A stretch of 64,000 bases of DNA, taken from positions 1 through 64,000 of the forward strand of contig JAMPFT010000019.1 in NCBI GenBank assembly GCA_023664305.1. The letters are read 5' to 3'. This DNA comes from a bacterium (GTDB lineage: Bacteria > Bacillota > Clostridia > Lachnospirales > Lachnospiraceae). Of this stretch, positions 33,510-43,102 are shown one piece after another; the stretch's first letter is position 1; every line of letters starts with the position of its first letter. Position numbers and translations under genes: made by a program. The notes under the pieces are model-generated. The model was not told the DNA's origin, made no database searches, and saw only the letters and a list, made by a program, of their open reading frames with translations.

Positions 33510-34622
33510 ATGAGTGAAAAGGGAAATGCCCTGTTTACGGCGATTCTTTTGGCAGCGGTGATATTGGTCATTACGGCCGCGGATCTGGCGGGCCGGGACA
33601 GGATCTTTTCGGAAACCGAGAACAGGCTGCTTGCCGGGAAACCGGAGTTTTCCGCGGAAAGCCTGCTAAAGGGGAGCTATACGGCGGAATACGAGACCTA
33701 TGTGACGGATCAGTTTGTGGGCAGAGACAGGTGGATCGCCCTGAAGACTGTCCTGGACGTGGCCTTGCAGAAGAAGGAGATAGGCGGAGTCTATCTGGGG
33801 AAGGACGGGTATCTGTTAGAGCAGCATCTTCCGGAGGATTATCCCGAGGAGGAGACGGAGAAGAAGCTGGCGCTTTTGGAACGGCTGGTCACGGACTGGG
33901 ACGCTTCGGTGATGCTTGTGCCCACCGCGGACTGTGTTCTCGCGGATAAGCTGCCGGAATACGCGCCCTGTTTTCCGCAGGATGCCTTTCTGGAGCGGGT
34001 CAGGGAGCTGGTGGGTCAGGAGCATTATATAGACGTTTTTTCCGCGCTGCTAAGTCATGCGGAGGAAGAAATCTATTACCGCACGGACCACCACTGGACC
34101 AGCAGGGGAGCCTGGTACGGATATCTGGCGTGGACGGACTTTATGGGGATTAAGCCTCGGGATTGCGATCCGGGAAACATGGAGCTGGCCGCCGGGGATT
34201 TCCTCGGCACGCTGCATTCCAAAATCAATATTGACCGGAAGGGCGACAGCATTTATTATTTTCGTGAGACGGAAGAGATTCCCGTGACGGTAACCTATGA
34301 TTTTAAGCAGACGGCGGATTCCATGTATGAGAGCTCTTATCTGGAAACCAAAAACAAATACGGCTTTTTTCTGGATGACAATCACGGCTTTGTGGAGATC
34401 GAAACCGGCGGCAGTACGGGAAAGACGCTGTTTCTGATAAAGGACTCTTATGCGAACTGCCTGATTCCGCTTCTGACGGCTCATTACGACACGATTTATG
34501 TGCTGGATCTGCGCTATGTCAGAAGCCGCCTTTACCCATTTTTGGAGCAGTATGCTGCGGAGGCGGATGTGCTGGTTCTGTATAACTGCATCCATTTTCT
34601 GGAGAATTTTGTCTATTTGTAG
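33510..34622 (+). CDS. DHHW family protein (AlgJ/X-like O-acetylation partner)
   Basis: The 370-residue protein has one N-terminal membrane anchor (about 7-27) and an extracytoplasmic SGNH-like domain. TDHHWT (Asp193, His194, His195) is the family signature. Further on, LIKDSYANCLIPLL carries the Ser-containing block. It probably accepts acyl groups moved by the MBOAT protein and places them on an exported glycan. GGGAGGG precedes ATG 33510. The GCAGAAGCAAAAAGCC minisatellite lies directly upstream. Confidence 0.88.
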   Translation: MSEKGNALFTAILLAAVILVITAADLAGRDRIFSETENRLLAGKPEFSAESLLKGSYTAEYETYVTDQFVGRDRWIALKTVLDVALQKKEIGGVYLGKDGYLLEQHLPEDYPEEETEKKLALLERLVTDWDASVMLVPTADCVLADKLPEYAPCFPQDAFLERVRELVGQEHYIDVFSALLSHAEEEIYYRTDHHWTSRGAWYGYLAWTDFMGIKPRDCDPGNMELAAGDFLGTLHSKINIDRKGDSIYYFRETEEIPVTVTYDFKQTADSMYESSYLETKNKYGFFLDDNHGFVEIETGGSTGKTLFLIKDSYANCLIPLLTAHYDTIYVLDLRYVRSRLYPFLEQYAAEADVLVLYNCIHFLENFVYL

Positions 34623-34644
34623 ACGGGAAACGGAGGATAATATT

Positions 34645-34762
34645 TTGAATACGGTAGTGTTTGACATGGACGGTGTGCTGTTCGATACGGAGCGGCTTTG
34701 CCGTGGAGGACTCCCCTAACGGAATCCTAAATGTCAGCCGGAAATCGGGATTCGATTTGTGC
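34645..34762 (+). pseudogene. HAD hydrolase (beta-phosphoglucomutase-like) deletion remnant
   Basis: TTG 34645 behind CGGAGG starts NTVVFDMDGVLFDTE, the complete HAD motif I. Around 34697 the reading frame jumps to FAVEDSPNGIL, which is HAD motif IV that normally lies about 150 residues later. The middle of the gene is missing and the C-terminus fades into unrelated sequence. It is a relic of one large internal deletion. Confidence 0.8.
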
Positions 34763-34810
34763 AAAAATACCTTTGCCATTTCGGAAATAACCCGATATAA
34801 TAATAGAGAA

Positions 34811-34857
34811 CGTGTGGCAGAGATGTGTAAATCCGGTTATCTGCCACACGTTTTTTT
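34811..34857 (+). terminator. Strong intrinsic terminator
   Basis: CGTGTGGCAGA and TCTGCCACACG form an 11-bp perfect stem followed by T7 (34851-34857). It ends transcription of the acylation operon and HAD remnant. Confidence 0.92.
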
Positions 34858-34919
34858 GTTTTGAAAAACGGGAAAGACGCGCTGCCCGCAGTGGCAGTTT
34901 TTGCGGAAGGAGAGCAGAG

Positions 34920-36335
34920 ATGGAAACAAAAAGCAGTTCATTTTTAACGGAAGAGCCGGTAGGGCGGCTGATGGGGAAATATGCCGTCCCCTGTATTATT
35001 TCGCTCCTCGTGGGGGCGTTGTACAATATTGTCGATCAGATATTCATTGCCAATGCGGCCTATCTGGGGTCGTACGGAAATGCCGCGAACACGGTGGTTT
35101 TTCCGTTGACCGTGATTGCCCTGGCCATAGCCGTCATGGTGGGCGACGGCTGCTGTGCGTTTGTGAGCCTGAGCCTCGGCAAGGATAAGCCGCAGGACGC
35201 AGGCAAAAGCATGGGGAATGCAATTCTGCTTACGGTGCTTTTCGGCCTTGTGCTCTGCGGGGGTTACCTTGTGCTCGGGGATCGGTTGATTGCAATGTTT
35301 GGGGGAACGGTAAACGCGGAAACCTTCCGTTATTCGCAGGAATACTTTTTCTGGATTACGCTTGGGATTCCGTTCTATATGTTCGGACAGGCGATGAATC
35401 CGGTAATACGGGCGGACGGAAGCCCGAAATATGCCATGGCGTCAACGCTTGCGGGCGCTGCGGTCAATATTGTGCTCGATCCGGTTTTTATCTTTGTATT
35501 CCGATGGGGAATGATGGGGGCGGCCGTGGCCACGGTGATCGGGCAGGTCGTAACGGCGGTCCTGGCAGTGTGGTATCTGATGCATACAAGGACAATAAAG
35601 CTGTCCGGAGAGGATTTTAAGCTTAAGGGAGAGATTGTCGGACGGATGCTGCCGCTTGGCGTCTGCAGCTTTCTGTCGCAGATTTCGCTTGTGGCGTCAA
35701 TGGCGGCCGTCAATAACATGATCAGAAAATACAGCGCGCTGGACGCCGTGTTTGGGCAGGAGCAGTATGCCCAGATCCCGATGGCAGTGGTGGGCATTGT
35801 GATGAAATTTTTCCAGATTGTAATTTCTGTAGTGGTAGGCATGGCTGCAGGCTGTATCCCGATCGTCGGGTATAACATGGGCGCGGGCGCAGGCAGGCGG
35901 GTCAGGGAGCTGTTTACAAAGCTGCTTGCGGCGGAGGCCGCGGTCGGCGTCCTGGCGCTTATCACCGTGGAATTTTTCCCGGCCGGGCTGATCGGTATCT
36001 TCGGGGCGTCGAATGAAAGCGTTTATTATACGGATTTTGCAGTCCGCGCATTCCGTGTTTACCTCTGTATGGTGGTGTTTGCCTGTGTCAATAAAGCGGC
36101 GTTTATTTTCCTGCAGGCGATGGGGAAAGCGGCCGCATCGACGATGCTTTCCATGGTCAGGGAAATTGTGTTTGGCGTCGGTTTTGCGCTGCTTTTGCCG
36201 GTATTCTTCGGCCTGGACGGCGTTTTGTATTCCATGCCGGTGTCCGACATTTTAACGTTCCTCATTTCCGGGATTGTTATCGCGCTGACTTATAAGCAAT
36301 TAAACGGTATGCTGGGCGGAAAGAGTCAGGCGTGA
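34920..36335 (+). CDS. MATE family efflux transporter
   Basis: A 471-residue, 12-TM MATE protein. ATG 34920 behind GGAAGGAGAG is chosen; the frame runs open upstream through the terminator but has no ribosome site. Motifs include PCIISLLVGALYNIVDQIFI and GCIPIVGYNMGAGAGRR. The EEPVGRLMGKYAVP start is typical of the clostridial MepA-like group. It is separate from the other two MATE genes in sequence. A weak stem (GTGATTT/AAATCAC, 36332-36372) follows. Confidence 0.93.
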   Translation: METKSSSFLTEEPVGRLMGKYAVPCIISLLVGALYNIVDQIFIANAAYLGSYGNAANTVVFPLTVIALAIAVMVGDGCCAFVSLSLGKDKPQDAGKSMGNAILLTVLFGLVLCGGYLVLGDRLIAMFGGTVNAETFRYSQEYFFWITLGIPFYMFGQAMNPVIRADGSPKYAMASTLAGAAVNIVLDPVFIFVFRWGMMGAAVATVIGQVVTAVLAVWYLMHTRTIKLSGEDFKLKGEIVGRMLPLGVCSFLSQISLVASMAAVNNMIRKYSALDAVFGQEQYAQIPMAVVGIVMKFFQIVISVVVGMAAGCIPIVGYNMGAGAGRRVRELFTKLLAAEAAVGVLALITVEFFPAGLIGIFGASNESVYYTDFAVRAFRVYLCMVVFACVNKAAFIFLQAMGKAAASTMLSMVREIVFGVGFALLLPVFFGLDGVLYSMPVSDILTFLISGIVIALTYKQLNGMLGGKSQA

Positions 36336-36452
36336 TTTAAGAAAAATTTTAGGGATTTCCTCCGCAAATCACAAGGCTGTGCCGGTTTGGTGAAGTATAT
36401 TGCTAAAACCTGAATGAAATACATCAAAGTGAGAAAAAATCTAATTTGGATA

Positions 36453-36480
36453 TTGAAAAGTGAAGGCGATGCGCTATAAT
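36453..36480 (+). promoter_or_regulatory. Promoter of the AAA ATPase-RloB operon
   Basis: TTGAAA (36453-36458), a 16-bp spacer and TATAAT (36475-36480), 30 bp before the ATPase start. Confidence 0.7.
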
Positions 36481-36509
36481 AGACATAAGGGAAGAAGTGA
36501 GGTGCAATC

Positions 36510-37772
36510 ATGCTTATACAATTCAATTTTAAGAATTTCAAATCATTTAGGGATGAGGCAACATTGGATCTGTCTGCCGCAAAGATGACAGAGTTTTCTG
36601 ACCGGGTAGTTTCAGAGGGAAATGATAAGATTTTACCTATGGCGGCTATATATGGTGCAAATGCAAGTGGAAAATCCAATGTATATAATGCATTTGGGTA
36701 TATGGCAGATTATGTGGCTGAATCATTTAAATATGGGGATGAGGAAGAGAAATTCGAGGAATACAGGCCCACGCCGTTTTTGTTCGACAGTGTTTCAAAT
36801 GATGCAGAGTCCGGTTTTGAAGTGTACTTTACTGTTCCGGGAGATAAGTCGGAAAAAACATACAATTACGGTTTTTGCGTAGATAGACACGGAGTGACGG
36901 AGGAATGGCTGAATGTTAAGGCAAAAACTGCACGAAAATATACTTCCGTTTTTTACCGTTCCGTTGAAGAAAGTATACTGGATTTGTCCGGACTTCCCAA
37001 AAACAGCAGGGATAATATTCAAGTGGCCTTGGAAAAACAGGTTTTAATTGTTTCCCTTGGCGCTAAATTAAAGGTAGCTAAATGTAAAGATATCCGCGAT
37101 TGGTTCATGGCAAATGAGTTCGCTGATTTCGGGGATCCGGTTACTAACTTCTTTTTGTCGCGCCGTCTGCCGAAGGGATTTGTTGATGATGACAGCGTAC
37201 AAAAGAAAGTAATTGAATACTTTGCGTCCTTTGATGAACACATTAAGGATTTTGAGATAGAAAAGCTTCCGCATGATGCGGACAGTAAAGAAGAAACCTA
37301 TAAGATCAGTTCATTGCATAAAAAAACAGATTCTGATACGTTTGCAGCTATTCCGTTGAGTATGGAGTCTGCAGGAACGCTTAAAATGTTTGCTTTGTAT
37401 CCGGAATTGCAGGCTGTTTTGGAAAAGGGGAGCGTATTTTTTATTGACGAACTGAACGCCCGTCTGCATCCGTTGCTGGTTCGTAATTTCTTGCTTACTT
37501 TCCTCAATCCGGAAATCAACACGAAGCATGCACAGTTGATTTTTACAACACATGATACATGGCAGTTATCTAATCAGCTTTTGCGCAGGGATGAGGTGTG
37601 GTTTACAGAAAAGGATGAACAGGGAATTTCAAAACTGTATTCTCTGGCAGATTTTGTAGACGAATCCGGAGCCAGAATCCGAAAGGATGAGAGTTATGAA
37701 AAAAATTATCTGATCGGCAAGTACGGTGCGATTCCGACCTTAAAAAGTATTGACATCTTTAAGGAGGAGTGA
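36510..37772 (+). CDS. AAA ATPase of an AbiL/RloAB-like defence pair
   Basis: A 420-residue ABC/SMC-like ATPase beginning FNFKNFKSFRDEATLDLS, as in AAA_21-type proteins. Walker A is GANASGKS (49-56), Walker B FFIDELNARLHPLL (Asp313, Glu314) and the switch His lies in FTTHDTWQLS. It is followed by a RloB gene, and together the two match the AbiLi/AbiLii and RloA/RloB arrangement linked to phage abortive infection. The locus is AT-rich, sits between a MATE gene and rsmA, and has its own promoter. GAGGTG precedes the start. The defence role is inferred from the gene pair. Confidence 0.85.
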   Translation: MLIQFNFKNFKSFRDEATLDLSAAKMTEFSDRVVSEGNDKILPMAAIYGANASGKSNVYNAFGYMADYVAESFKYGDEEEKFEEYRPTPFLFDSVSNDAESGFEVYFTVPGDKSEKTYNYGFCVDRHGVTEEWLNVKAKTARKYTSVFYRSVEESILDLSGLPKNSRDNIQVALEKQVLIVSLGAKLKVAKCKDIRDWFMANEFADFGDPVTNFFLSRRLPKGFVDDDSVQKKVIEYFASFDEHIKDFEIEKLPHDADSKEETYKISSLHKKTDSDTFAAIPLSMESAGTLKMFALYPELQAVLEKGSVFFIDELNARLHPLLVRNFLLTFLNPEINTKHAQLIFTTHDTWQLSNQLLRRDEVWFTEKDEQGISKLYSLADFVDESGARIRKDESYEKNYLIGKYGAIPTLKSIDIFKEE

Positions 37773-37777
37773 ACGGC

Positions 37778-38425
37778 ATGGCAAGAAAAGACAGAACCGG
37801 GAATCGAAAACCCAGAGAACAGCGTCCTCCTATAATGATTCCGGAATTGGGATACTATCTGGTGGTTACAGATACAGAGGCCACGGAGAGATGTTATTTT
37901 CAGGGATTGCATAAAGAGCTTCCAAAAGAAATACAAAATAAACTGACGATCAGGGTAGTGGAAACCAAGACAAGGACAATGATTGATAAATGCCTTGCAA
38001 TGACTGCTTATGACGCGCAATATCGCATACCGTGGATTGTGTTTGACAGGGATGAGGTGAAAGATTTTGACGACATTATCAGGGAAGCCGAATCTTTTGG
38101 CATAAGTGTGGGATGGTCAAACCCATGCTTTGAAATCTGGATGCATTCTTACTATGGGGCAATGCCGGCTGTTATGGAATCCTGGGTATGCTGTAGTGAG
38201 TTCGCAAAGATTTTTCAAAGGAAAACAGGACAGAAGTATTCAAAATCCGACTCGGAAGTATATGAAAAAATCTTTCGGACAGGAGATGAAGAAAAAGCTA
38301 TTCAACTGGCAAGGCAGAAGTATGAACAATGTGTACGGGAAGGGAAAACCGTCCCATCTCAAATGTGTCCATGTACAACGGTGTATCAGCTGGTGGAGGA
38401 AATAAGGGAAAAAATTGATGTATAA
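37778..38425 (+). CDS. rloB: RloB family TOPRIM-like protein
   Basis: ATG 37778 behind AAGGAGGA is preferred over the GTG at 37769; it lies 5 bp after the ATPase stop. The 215-residue product has TDTEATERCYFQGL near the N-terminus, IVFDRDEVKDF in the middle and SNPCFEIWM, the acidic and Asn motifs of RloB/TOPRIM-like folds. These acidic residues would bind metal for nuclease action. RloB was first seen next to type I restriction loci, but no hsd genes are here. Confidence 0.85.
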   Translation: MARKDRTGNRKPREQRPPIMIPELGYYLVVTDTEATERCYFQGLHKELPKEIQNKLTIRVVETKTRTMIDKCLAMTAYDAQYRIPWIVFDRDEVKDFDDIIREAESFGISVGWSNPCFEIWMHSYYGAMPAVMESWVCCSEFAKIFQRKTGQKYSKSDSEVYEKIFRTGDEEKAIQLARQKYEQCVREGKTVPSQMCPCTTVYQLVEEIREKIDV

Positions 38426-38500
38426 TTTGCAGTAAAGCAAAAGAAAAGCCGCGGATATATTATGACAGAACAGACGCGGCGGAAAAGAAAGGGAATCGGA

Positions 38501-39355
38501 ATGGCAACACTGGGAATACCGGGCAACACGATAGAGGTGCTTCAAAAATATCATATCAATATCCGGAAAAAGTACGGGCAGAATTTTCTGATCGATACGT
38601 CGGTGTTGGAGAGAATCATCGCCGCGGCGGATATCACGAAGGAAGACTGTGTGCTGGAGATTGGGCCCGGACTGGGGACGATGACCCAATATCTGGCGGA
38701 AAGCGCCGGGGAAGTGATTGCGGTGGAGATTGACAGAAATCTGATCCCGGTGCTGAGAGATACCCTGTCGGGCTATGACAACGTATCGATCATAAATGAC
38801 GATATTCTCAAGATGGATATCCGTCGGGTCTTGGAGGAGAAAAACGGAGGAAGACCGGTGAAGGTAGTGGCGAATTTGCCCTATTATATTACCACGCCGA
38901 TCATTATGGAGCTGTTTGAAAGTCATGTTCCCCTGAAGAGCATTACCGTCATGGTGCAGAAGGAAGTGGCCGAAAGGATGCAGGCAGGGCCGGGGACAAA
39001 GGATTACGGCGCGCTTTCCCTGACGGTGCAGTATTACGCAAAGCCGGAGATCGTGGCGAACGTGCCGCCGAACTGTTTTATCCCGAGACCCGGCGTGGGC
39101 AGCGCGGTGATCCGTCTTACGCGGTATGAGGAACCGCCGGTGAAGGCGGAGGATGAGGAGAAGCTGTTTTCTCTGATACGGGCGTCCTTTAACCAGCGGC
39201 GGAAAACGCTTGCCAACGGGCTTGCCAATGCGCCGGGTCTGGGGATTTCCAGGGAACGCGTGACGGAGGTACTTGAAGAGATGGGGCTTCCCGCAGCCGT
39301 GAGGGGAGAAGCGTTGACGCTGGAGCAGTTCGCGGAACTGAGCAATCGGATTTGA
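38501..39355 (+). CDS. rsmA: 16S rRNA (adenine-1518/1519) dimethyltransferase
   Basis: ATG 38501 behind AAAGGGAATC gives 284 residues, the usual length for this enzyme; an upstream ATG at 38462 lacks a good site. Motifs are KKYGQNFLID (N-terminus), EIGPGLGTMTQYL (SAM binding), IDRNLIP and NLPYYITTPI (catalytic motif IV). The C-terminal helical domain has FNQRRKTLANGLA. The enzyme modifies two adenines near the 3' end of 16S rRNA in ribosome assembly. Confidence 0.95.
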   Translation: MATLGIPGNTIEVLQKYHINIRKKYGQNFLIDTSVLERIIAAADITKEDCVLEIGPGLGTMTQYLAESAGEVIAVEIDRNLIPVLRDTLSGYDNVSIINDDILKMDIRRVLEEKNGGRPVKVVANLPYYITTPIIMELFESHVPLKSITVMVQKEVAERMQAGPGTKDYGALSLTVQYYAKPEIVANVPPNCFIPRPGVGSAVIRLTRYEEPPVKAEDEEKLFSLIRASFNQRRKTLANGLANAPGLGISRERVTEVLEEMGLPAAVRGEALTLEQFAELSNRI

Positions 39356-39540
39356 GAAGAAGCCTGAGAAGGAGAGCCGAGCTGCCGGGTCGGTGTGAAG
39401 TCTGTAGAAGCGTGGCGCAGCGGGAACCGAGACGCAGCGGCGCAAATCGCAGGAAAGACCATGTATAGCCGTAATTCCGATATATTGTTAAAAAATACAG
39501 GGTATATACACTATATCTTGTATTTTTTTGCCTTTTCTTT

Positions 39541-39570
39541 TTGACAGATATCTGCCGCATGTGGTAAACT
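39541..39570 (+). promoter_or_regulatory. Promoter of the TPR/AAA giant gene
   Basis: TTGACA (39541-39546), an 18-bp spacer and TAAACT (39565-39570). It implies a leader of about 45 nt to the TTG start at 39624 and argues against the ATG at 39576. Confidence 0.65.
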
Positions 39571-39623
39571 AATCAATGATAGTGGGAAATTATACGCGTG
39601 TGTCGGATAGGGAGCGAAGTACC

Positions 39624-42600
39624 TTGGATAAATACGAATACAAAATACGGGCGGATGAAATCAAAGAGCTGATCGCCATGGGCGAGTATTCCCAGGCGGC
39701 TGAAATTGCGGATACGATTGACTGGCGCAGGGTGAAGAGCGTTATGATGCTCTGTACGATCAGCGATTTGTACAAGATAAACAGGCGGTATGAGGACGCC
39801 AGAAATATGCTTTTGCTGGCCTACGAGAGGAGACCGGGCGGAAAGACGATCTGTTATTCGCTCTGCGAACTCTGTATTAAGACGGAAGATTTCGTTCAGG
39901 CGGTGAATTATTATAAGGAGTTTGTGCAGGCGGCGCCGAAGGATCCCGCGCGGTATATCCTTCAGTATAAGCTTTACGAGGCGCAGGACGTGGGACTTGA
40001 GGAGCGGATCGGCGTCCTGGAGGAGTTGAAAAAGCGGGATTACAGGGAAAAGTGGGCTTATGAACTGGCCTACCTGTATCACCGTGTGGGATTGGGGACC
40101 AGGTGCGTAGAGGAATGCGATGAACTGATATTGTGGTTTGGAGACGGTAAATATGTGGTCAAGGCGATGGAGCTCAAAATGCTGCACCAGCCTTTGACGG
40201 CGGCGCAGCAGGAAAAGTATGACCATCGGTTTGACAGTTGGGAAGCTTCCGAAAATCAGGAGCAGGCACAGCCGGAGAACGCCGCGGAACAGAGCGGCTG
40301 GTATGCGCAGCCGGCGGAACAGGCCGAGGGGCAGCAGGAGCCCCCGGGGGAGGAACCGCGTCCTGAGGGGACCGTGCCGGAGGAATCCAGGCCGGAGGAG
40401 CTGGATATTCAGGTCAAAACGATGGATGTGGGTCAGTATAATACCATCAATCTGCAGGCGGAGCTTGCGGCGGGGTTGCAGGAGGTTTTGTCGCAGGAGC
40501 AGATGCAGTCTGACGCGATTACGCGGTCGATTCTGGCGCCTTTGCTGAACGCGGATACGGAGAGGATTGCCGCACCGGAGACGGAAGAGGCGGCGGGAAG
40601 CTTTGTTTCCGGGGGCGAGACGGTAGAAGCTTCAGAGGTGTTTTTCGGAGAAACGGCGGAGCTGGACGGGGCGGTCGGAGAGGATTCCGAGCCGGAGGAA
40701 GAAGAGGAAGTGATATTGCCCGAGGAGCCCGAACCGGAGGAAGCCGTGGGCTCGCCCGCGGCAGTCGATATGGCGGCGACGCAGGAGTGGCCGGGGATCG
40801 GAGCTGCCGCCACAGCGCAGCGGCGGTCGGAGATCGAAAAGGCGGCAGCTGCGGCAGCGCAGGGGCGGATGGAGACAGAGAAGGCTGCGGCACAGAGACA
40901 GCCGGAGACGGGGAAGGCGGCAGAGACGACGCCGGGACAGTCGGAAGCGGCGCCGCCGGAGGCAGAGGAGCAAAAGACCGGAGCGGCAGACGGCACGGCG
41001 GAAATCGTTATGAAGCAGCTGCAGATGGAGAACAGGGCAGAGCAGATACTGACGGTACAGCCGCCGGAAAAGCTTGCCCGGGTACTCTCACAGGAATCGG
41101 ACGGCCAGCTCAGTCTGGTGGTCCCGGAAAAAGAAGCGGTTGAAAAGCAGATCACCGGTCAGATGAGCATAGGCGACATCCTGAACGAGTGGGAGCGGAT
41201 GAAGAAAGAGAACGAGGAAAAACGCCGGGAGGACGTGCGGCAGCATGTCATGGAGCAGACGGGTAATATGTTTACCGAGTTTGAGGCGTCTGTGCGGGAC
41301 GGGCTGCTGGAAAAGCTGGAGAGCGGCCAGACTGTCGGGCTGCAGGAAACGGCGGAGGGAGAACCGGAAGAAGGGCAGGTAAATTACGGAGAAGATCAGG
41401 ATTTCTTTGCGGAGGATGAGGAAGCCTATGAAGAAACGGAAGAGTACCGTATCGAGAAATTCCTAAGAGAGACGGACGGCGGAGAGTATGCCGGGGAACA
41501 GGAGGATTACGCCGGGCAGGAGGAGGCAGCCGGAGAGCCGGTAAATTACGGGGAAGATCAGGATTTCTTCGCTGAAGATGAGGAATCCGACGGAGAAATG
41601 CAGGAGTATTACGGCGGGGATGCCCTGACGGGCGGAACGGAAGAGTATCTGGAAGTACGGGAACAGGACGGAACGCGTTTGGAACCGCAGGAGGACATGC
41701 CGGAGAATCCGGACAGTTCCGCAGAGGCATACCCTGCGGCAGATGAATTGCTTCCCGAACAGGAAGAAGCAGGGCCGACATATGAAGGCGGCTCCGGAGA
41801 AGCGCAGGTCATGGAAGAGCAGGACGGCTTCGGAGAAGCACAGGGCATGGAAGCGCCGGCCCCGGAAGGCATAGGAGAAGAGCAGGACGGCTTCGGAGAA
41901 GAGCAGGGCATGGAAGCGCAAGACCTGAAAGACACACGGGAAGCGCAGGACGGCTCCAAAGAAGTGGAGGACACAAGGGAAGAGCAGGACGGCTCCGGAG
42001 AAGCGCAGGGCATGGAAGCGCAAGACTTGGAAGACACAAGGGAAGAGCAGGACGGCTCCAAAGAAGCGGAGGACACAAGGGAAGAGCAGGACGGCTTCGG
42101 AGAAGCGCAAGACCTGGAAGACACACGGGAAGCGCAGAACGGCTCCAAAGAAGCGGAAGACAAAAAAGAAGCGCAGGACGAGTACGGAGAAGTGGAGGAA
42201 CTCGAGGAGATCGAGGAGCCGGAAAGAGACGCAAAGGAGGAAGTACGGGAGCGGAAGCCGGAAAAGCAGGCCGGGAAAAAGACAGGAACTGCGGATAAGT
42301 CCCCGCATGACGGTTCCGCGGAATGGGAGAAGGTCAAGGTCAGGGAGCTGACAAAGGAGGAAAAGGAGCTGTATGCGCCCTTCGTCCAGAGCCGCGCCGG
42401 ACGCGAAAGACTTGTCAAGGCAATCGACAATATCAGTATGGCCGCCTATACAGGCAATATTATCATTACCGGCGAAAAGGGAATGGATACAATTGCCCTT
42501 GCGAAAAATATGATCCGTGAGGTTCAGATGACCGACAGTAATTTTTCCGGCAAGGTCGCGAAGATAACCGGGCAGGGGATGAATGCCAGGAATGCGGAGG

Positions 42601-43085
42601 AGACGTTGGAACGGCTTAAAAGCGGGGCGCTGATCATAGAAAGCGCGTCCGGTATGGAGGCGGAGACGGTTCAGACGCTGCATAAGGCGCTCCAGCAGGA
42701 ACGGCTGGGAATTATTGTCGTGCTGGAAGATACAAAGCGGGCCATGGCCAATATGCTGTCGAAGTATCCGCATTTGAAAGAATGCTTTACAGCCAGGATG
42801 GATGTGGAGGCGATGAGCAACGATATGCTGGTGGCTTACGGCAGGCAGTATGCGCGGGAGAGAGAGTATTCCATCGACGAGTTGGGCGTGCTGGCTCTCC
42901 ACACAAGAATCGAGGAGCTCCAGACGATCGACCATGCGGTCACCGCTCCGGAGGTAAAGGAGATTGTGGACGAGGCGATCCGCCATGCGGACAGGAAGAC
43001 ATTAGGACATTTCTTCGATATTCTGTTTGCAAAGAGATATGATGACGAAGATATGATTATACTGACGGAAAAAGATTTTGTTTGA
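39624..43085 (+). CDS. Giant TPR - acidic repeat - degenerate AAA protein
   Basis: TTG 39624 behind AGGGAGCG is chosen, giving 1153 residues. About 1-190 are TPR-like helices (QAAEIADTIDWRR, NMLLLAYERRPGGK). About 200-900 are low-complexity and strongly acidic, with two copies of VNYGEDQDFFAEDEE and a run of EEQDG-EAQ repeats. The last 250 residues resemble a CbxX/SpoVK-like AAA fold: ITGEKGMDTIALAKNM where Walker A should be, LIIESAS for Walker B and a C-terminal helical lid. The Walker A lacks the usual GKT, so ATP hydrolysis is doubtful. It may be a scaffold. Role unknown; glgB follows 17 bp later. Confidence 0.75.
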   Translation: MDKYEYKIRADEIKELIAMGEYSQAAEIADTIDWRRVKSVMMLCTISDLYKINRRYEDARNMLLLAYERRPGGKTICYSLCELCIKTEDFVQAVNYYKEFVQAAPKDPARYILQYKLYEAQDVGLEERIGVLEELKKRDYREKWAYELAYLYHRVGLGTRCVEECDELILWFGDGKYVVKAMELKMLHQPLTAAQQEKYDHRFDSWEASENQEQAQPENAAEQSGWYAQPAEQAEGQQEPPGEEPRPEGTVPEESRPEELDIQVKTMDVGQYNTINLQAELAAGLQEVLSQEQMQSDAITRSILAPLLNADTERIAAPETEEAAGSFVSGGETVEASEVFFGETAELDGAVGEDSEPEEEEEVILPEEPEPEEAVGSPAAVDMAATQEWPGIGAAATAQRRSEIEKAAAAAAQGRMETEKAAAQRQPETGKAAETTPGQSEAAPPEAEEQKTGAADGTAEIVMKQLQMENRAEQILTVQPPEKLARVLSQESDGQLSLVVPEKEAVEKQITGQMSIGDILNEWERMKKENEEKRREDVRQHVMEQTGNMFTEFEASVRDGLLEKLESGQTVGLQETAEGEPEEGQVNYGEDQDFFAEDEEAYEETEEYRIEKFLRETDGGEYAGEQEDYAGQEEAAGEPVNYGEDQDFFAEDEESDGEMQEYYGGDALTGGTEEYLEVREQDGTRLEPQEDMPENPDSSAEAYPAADELLPEQEEAGPTYEGGSGEAQVMEEQDGFGEAQGMEAPAPEGIGEEQDGFGEEQGMEAQDLKDTREAQDGSKEVEDTREEQDGSGEAQGMEAQDLEDTREEQDGSKEAEDTREEQDGFGEAQDLEDTREAQNGSKEAEDKKEAQDEYGEVEELEEIEEPERDAKEEVRERKPEKQAGKKTGTADKSPHDGSAEWEKVKVRELTKEEKELYAPFVQSRAGRERLVKAIDNISMAAYTGNIIITGEKGMDTIALAKNMIREVQMTDSNFSGKVAKITGQGMNARNAEETLERLKSGALIIESASGMEAETVQTLHKALQQERLGIIVVLEDTKRAMANMLSKYPHLKECFTARMDVEAMSNDMLVAYGRQYAREREYSIDELGVLALHTRIEELQTIDHAVTAPEVKEIVDEAIRHADRKTLGHFFDILFAKRYDDEDMIILTEKDFV
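41776..42200 (+). repeat. Degenerate acidic coding repeats
   Basis: Imperfect units encoding EEQDG-GEAQ, MEAQDLEDTRE and KEAEDTREEQDG alternate, with periods of about 14 to 17 codons. They account for most of the acidic region's C-terminal part. Confidence 0.75.
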
Positions 43086-43102
43086 TTGGAGGAAGACACA
43101 AC

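Noticed and set aside
41463-42986. Minus-strand open frame of 507 codons and other antisense frames over the acidic repeat gene
   Set aside because: They are mirror frames of the repetitive Glu/Asp codons; the products are Phe/Leu/Arg repeats without any fold signal.
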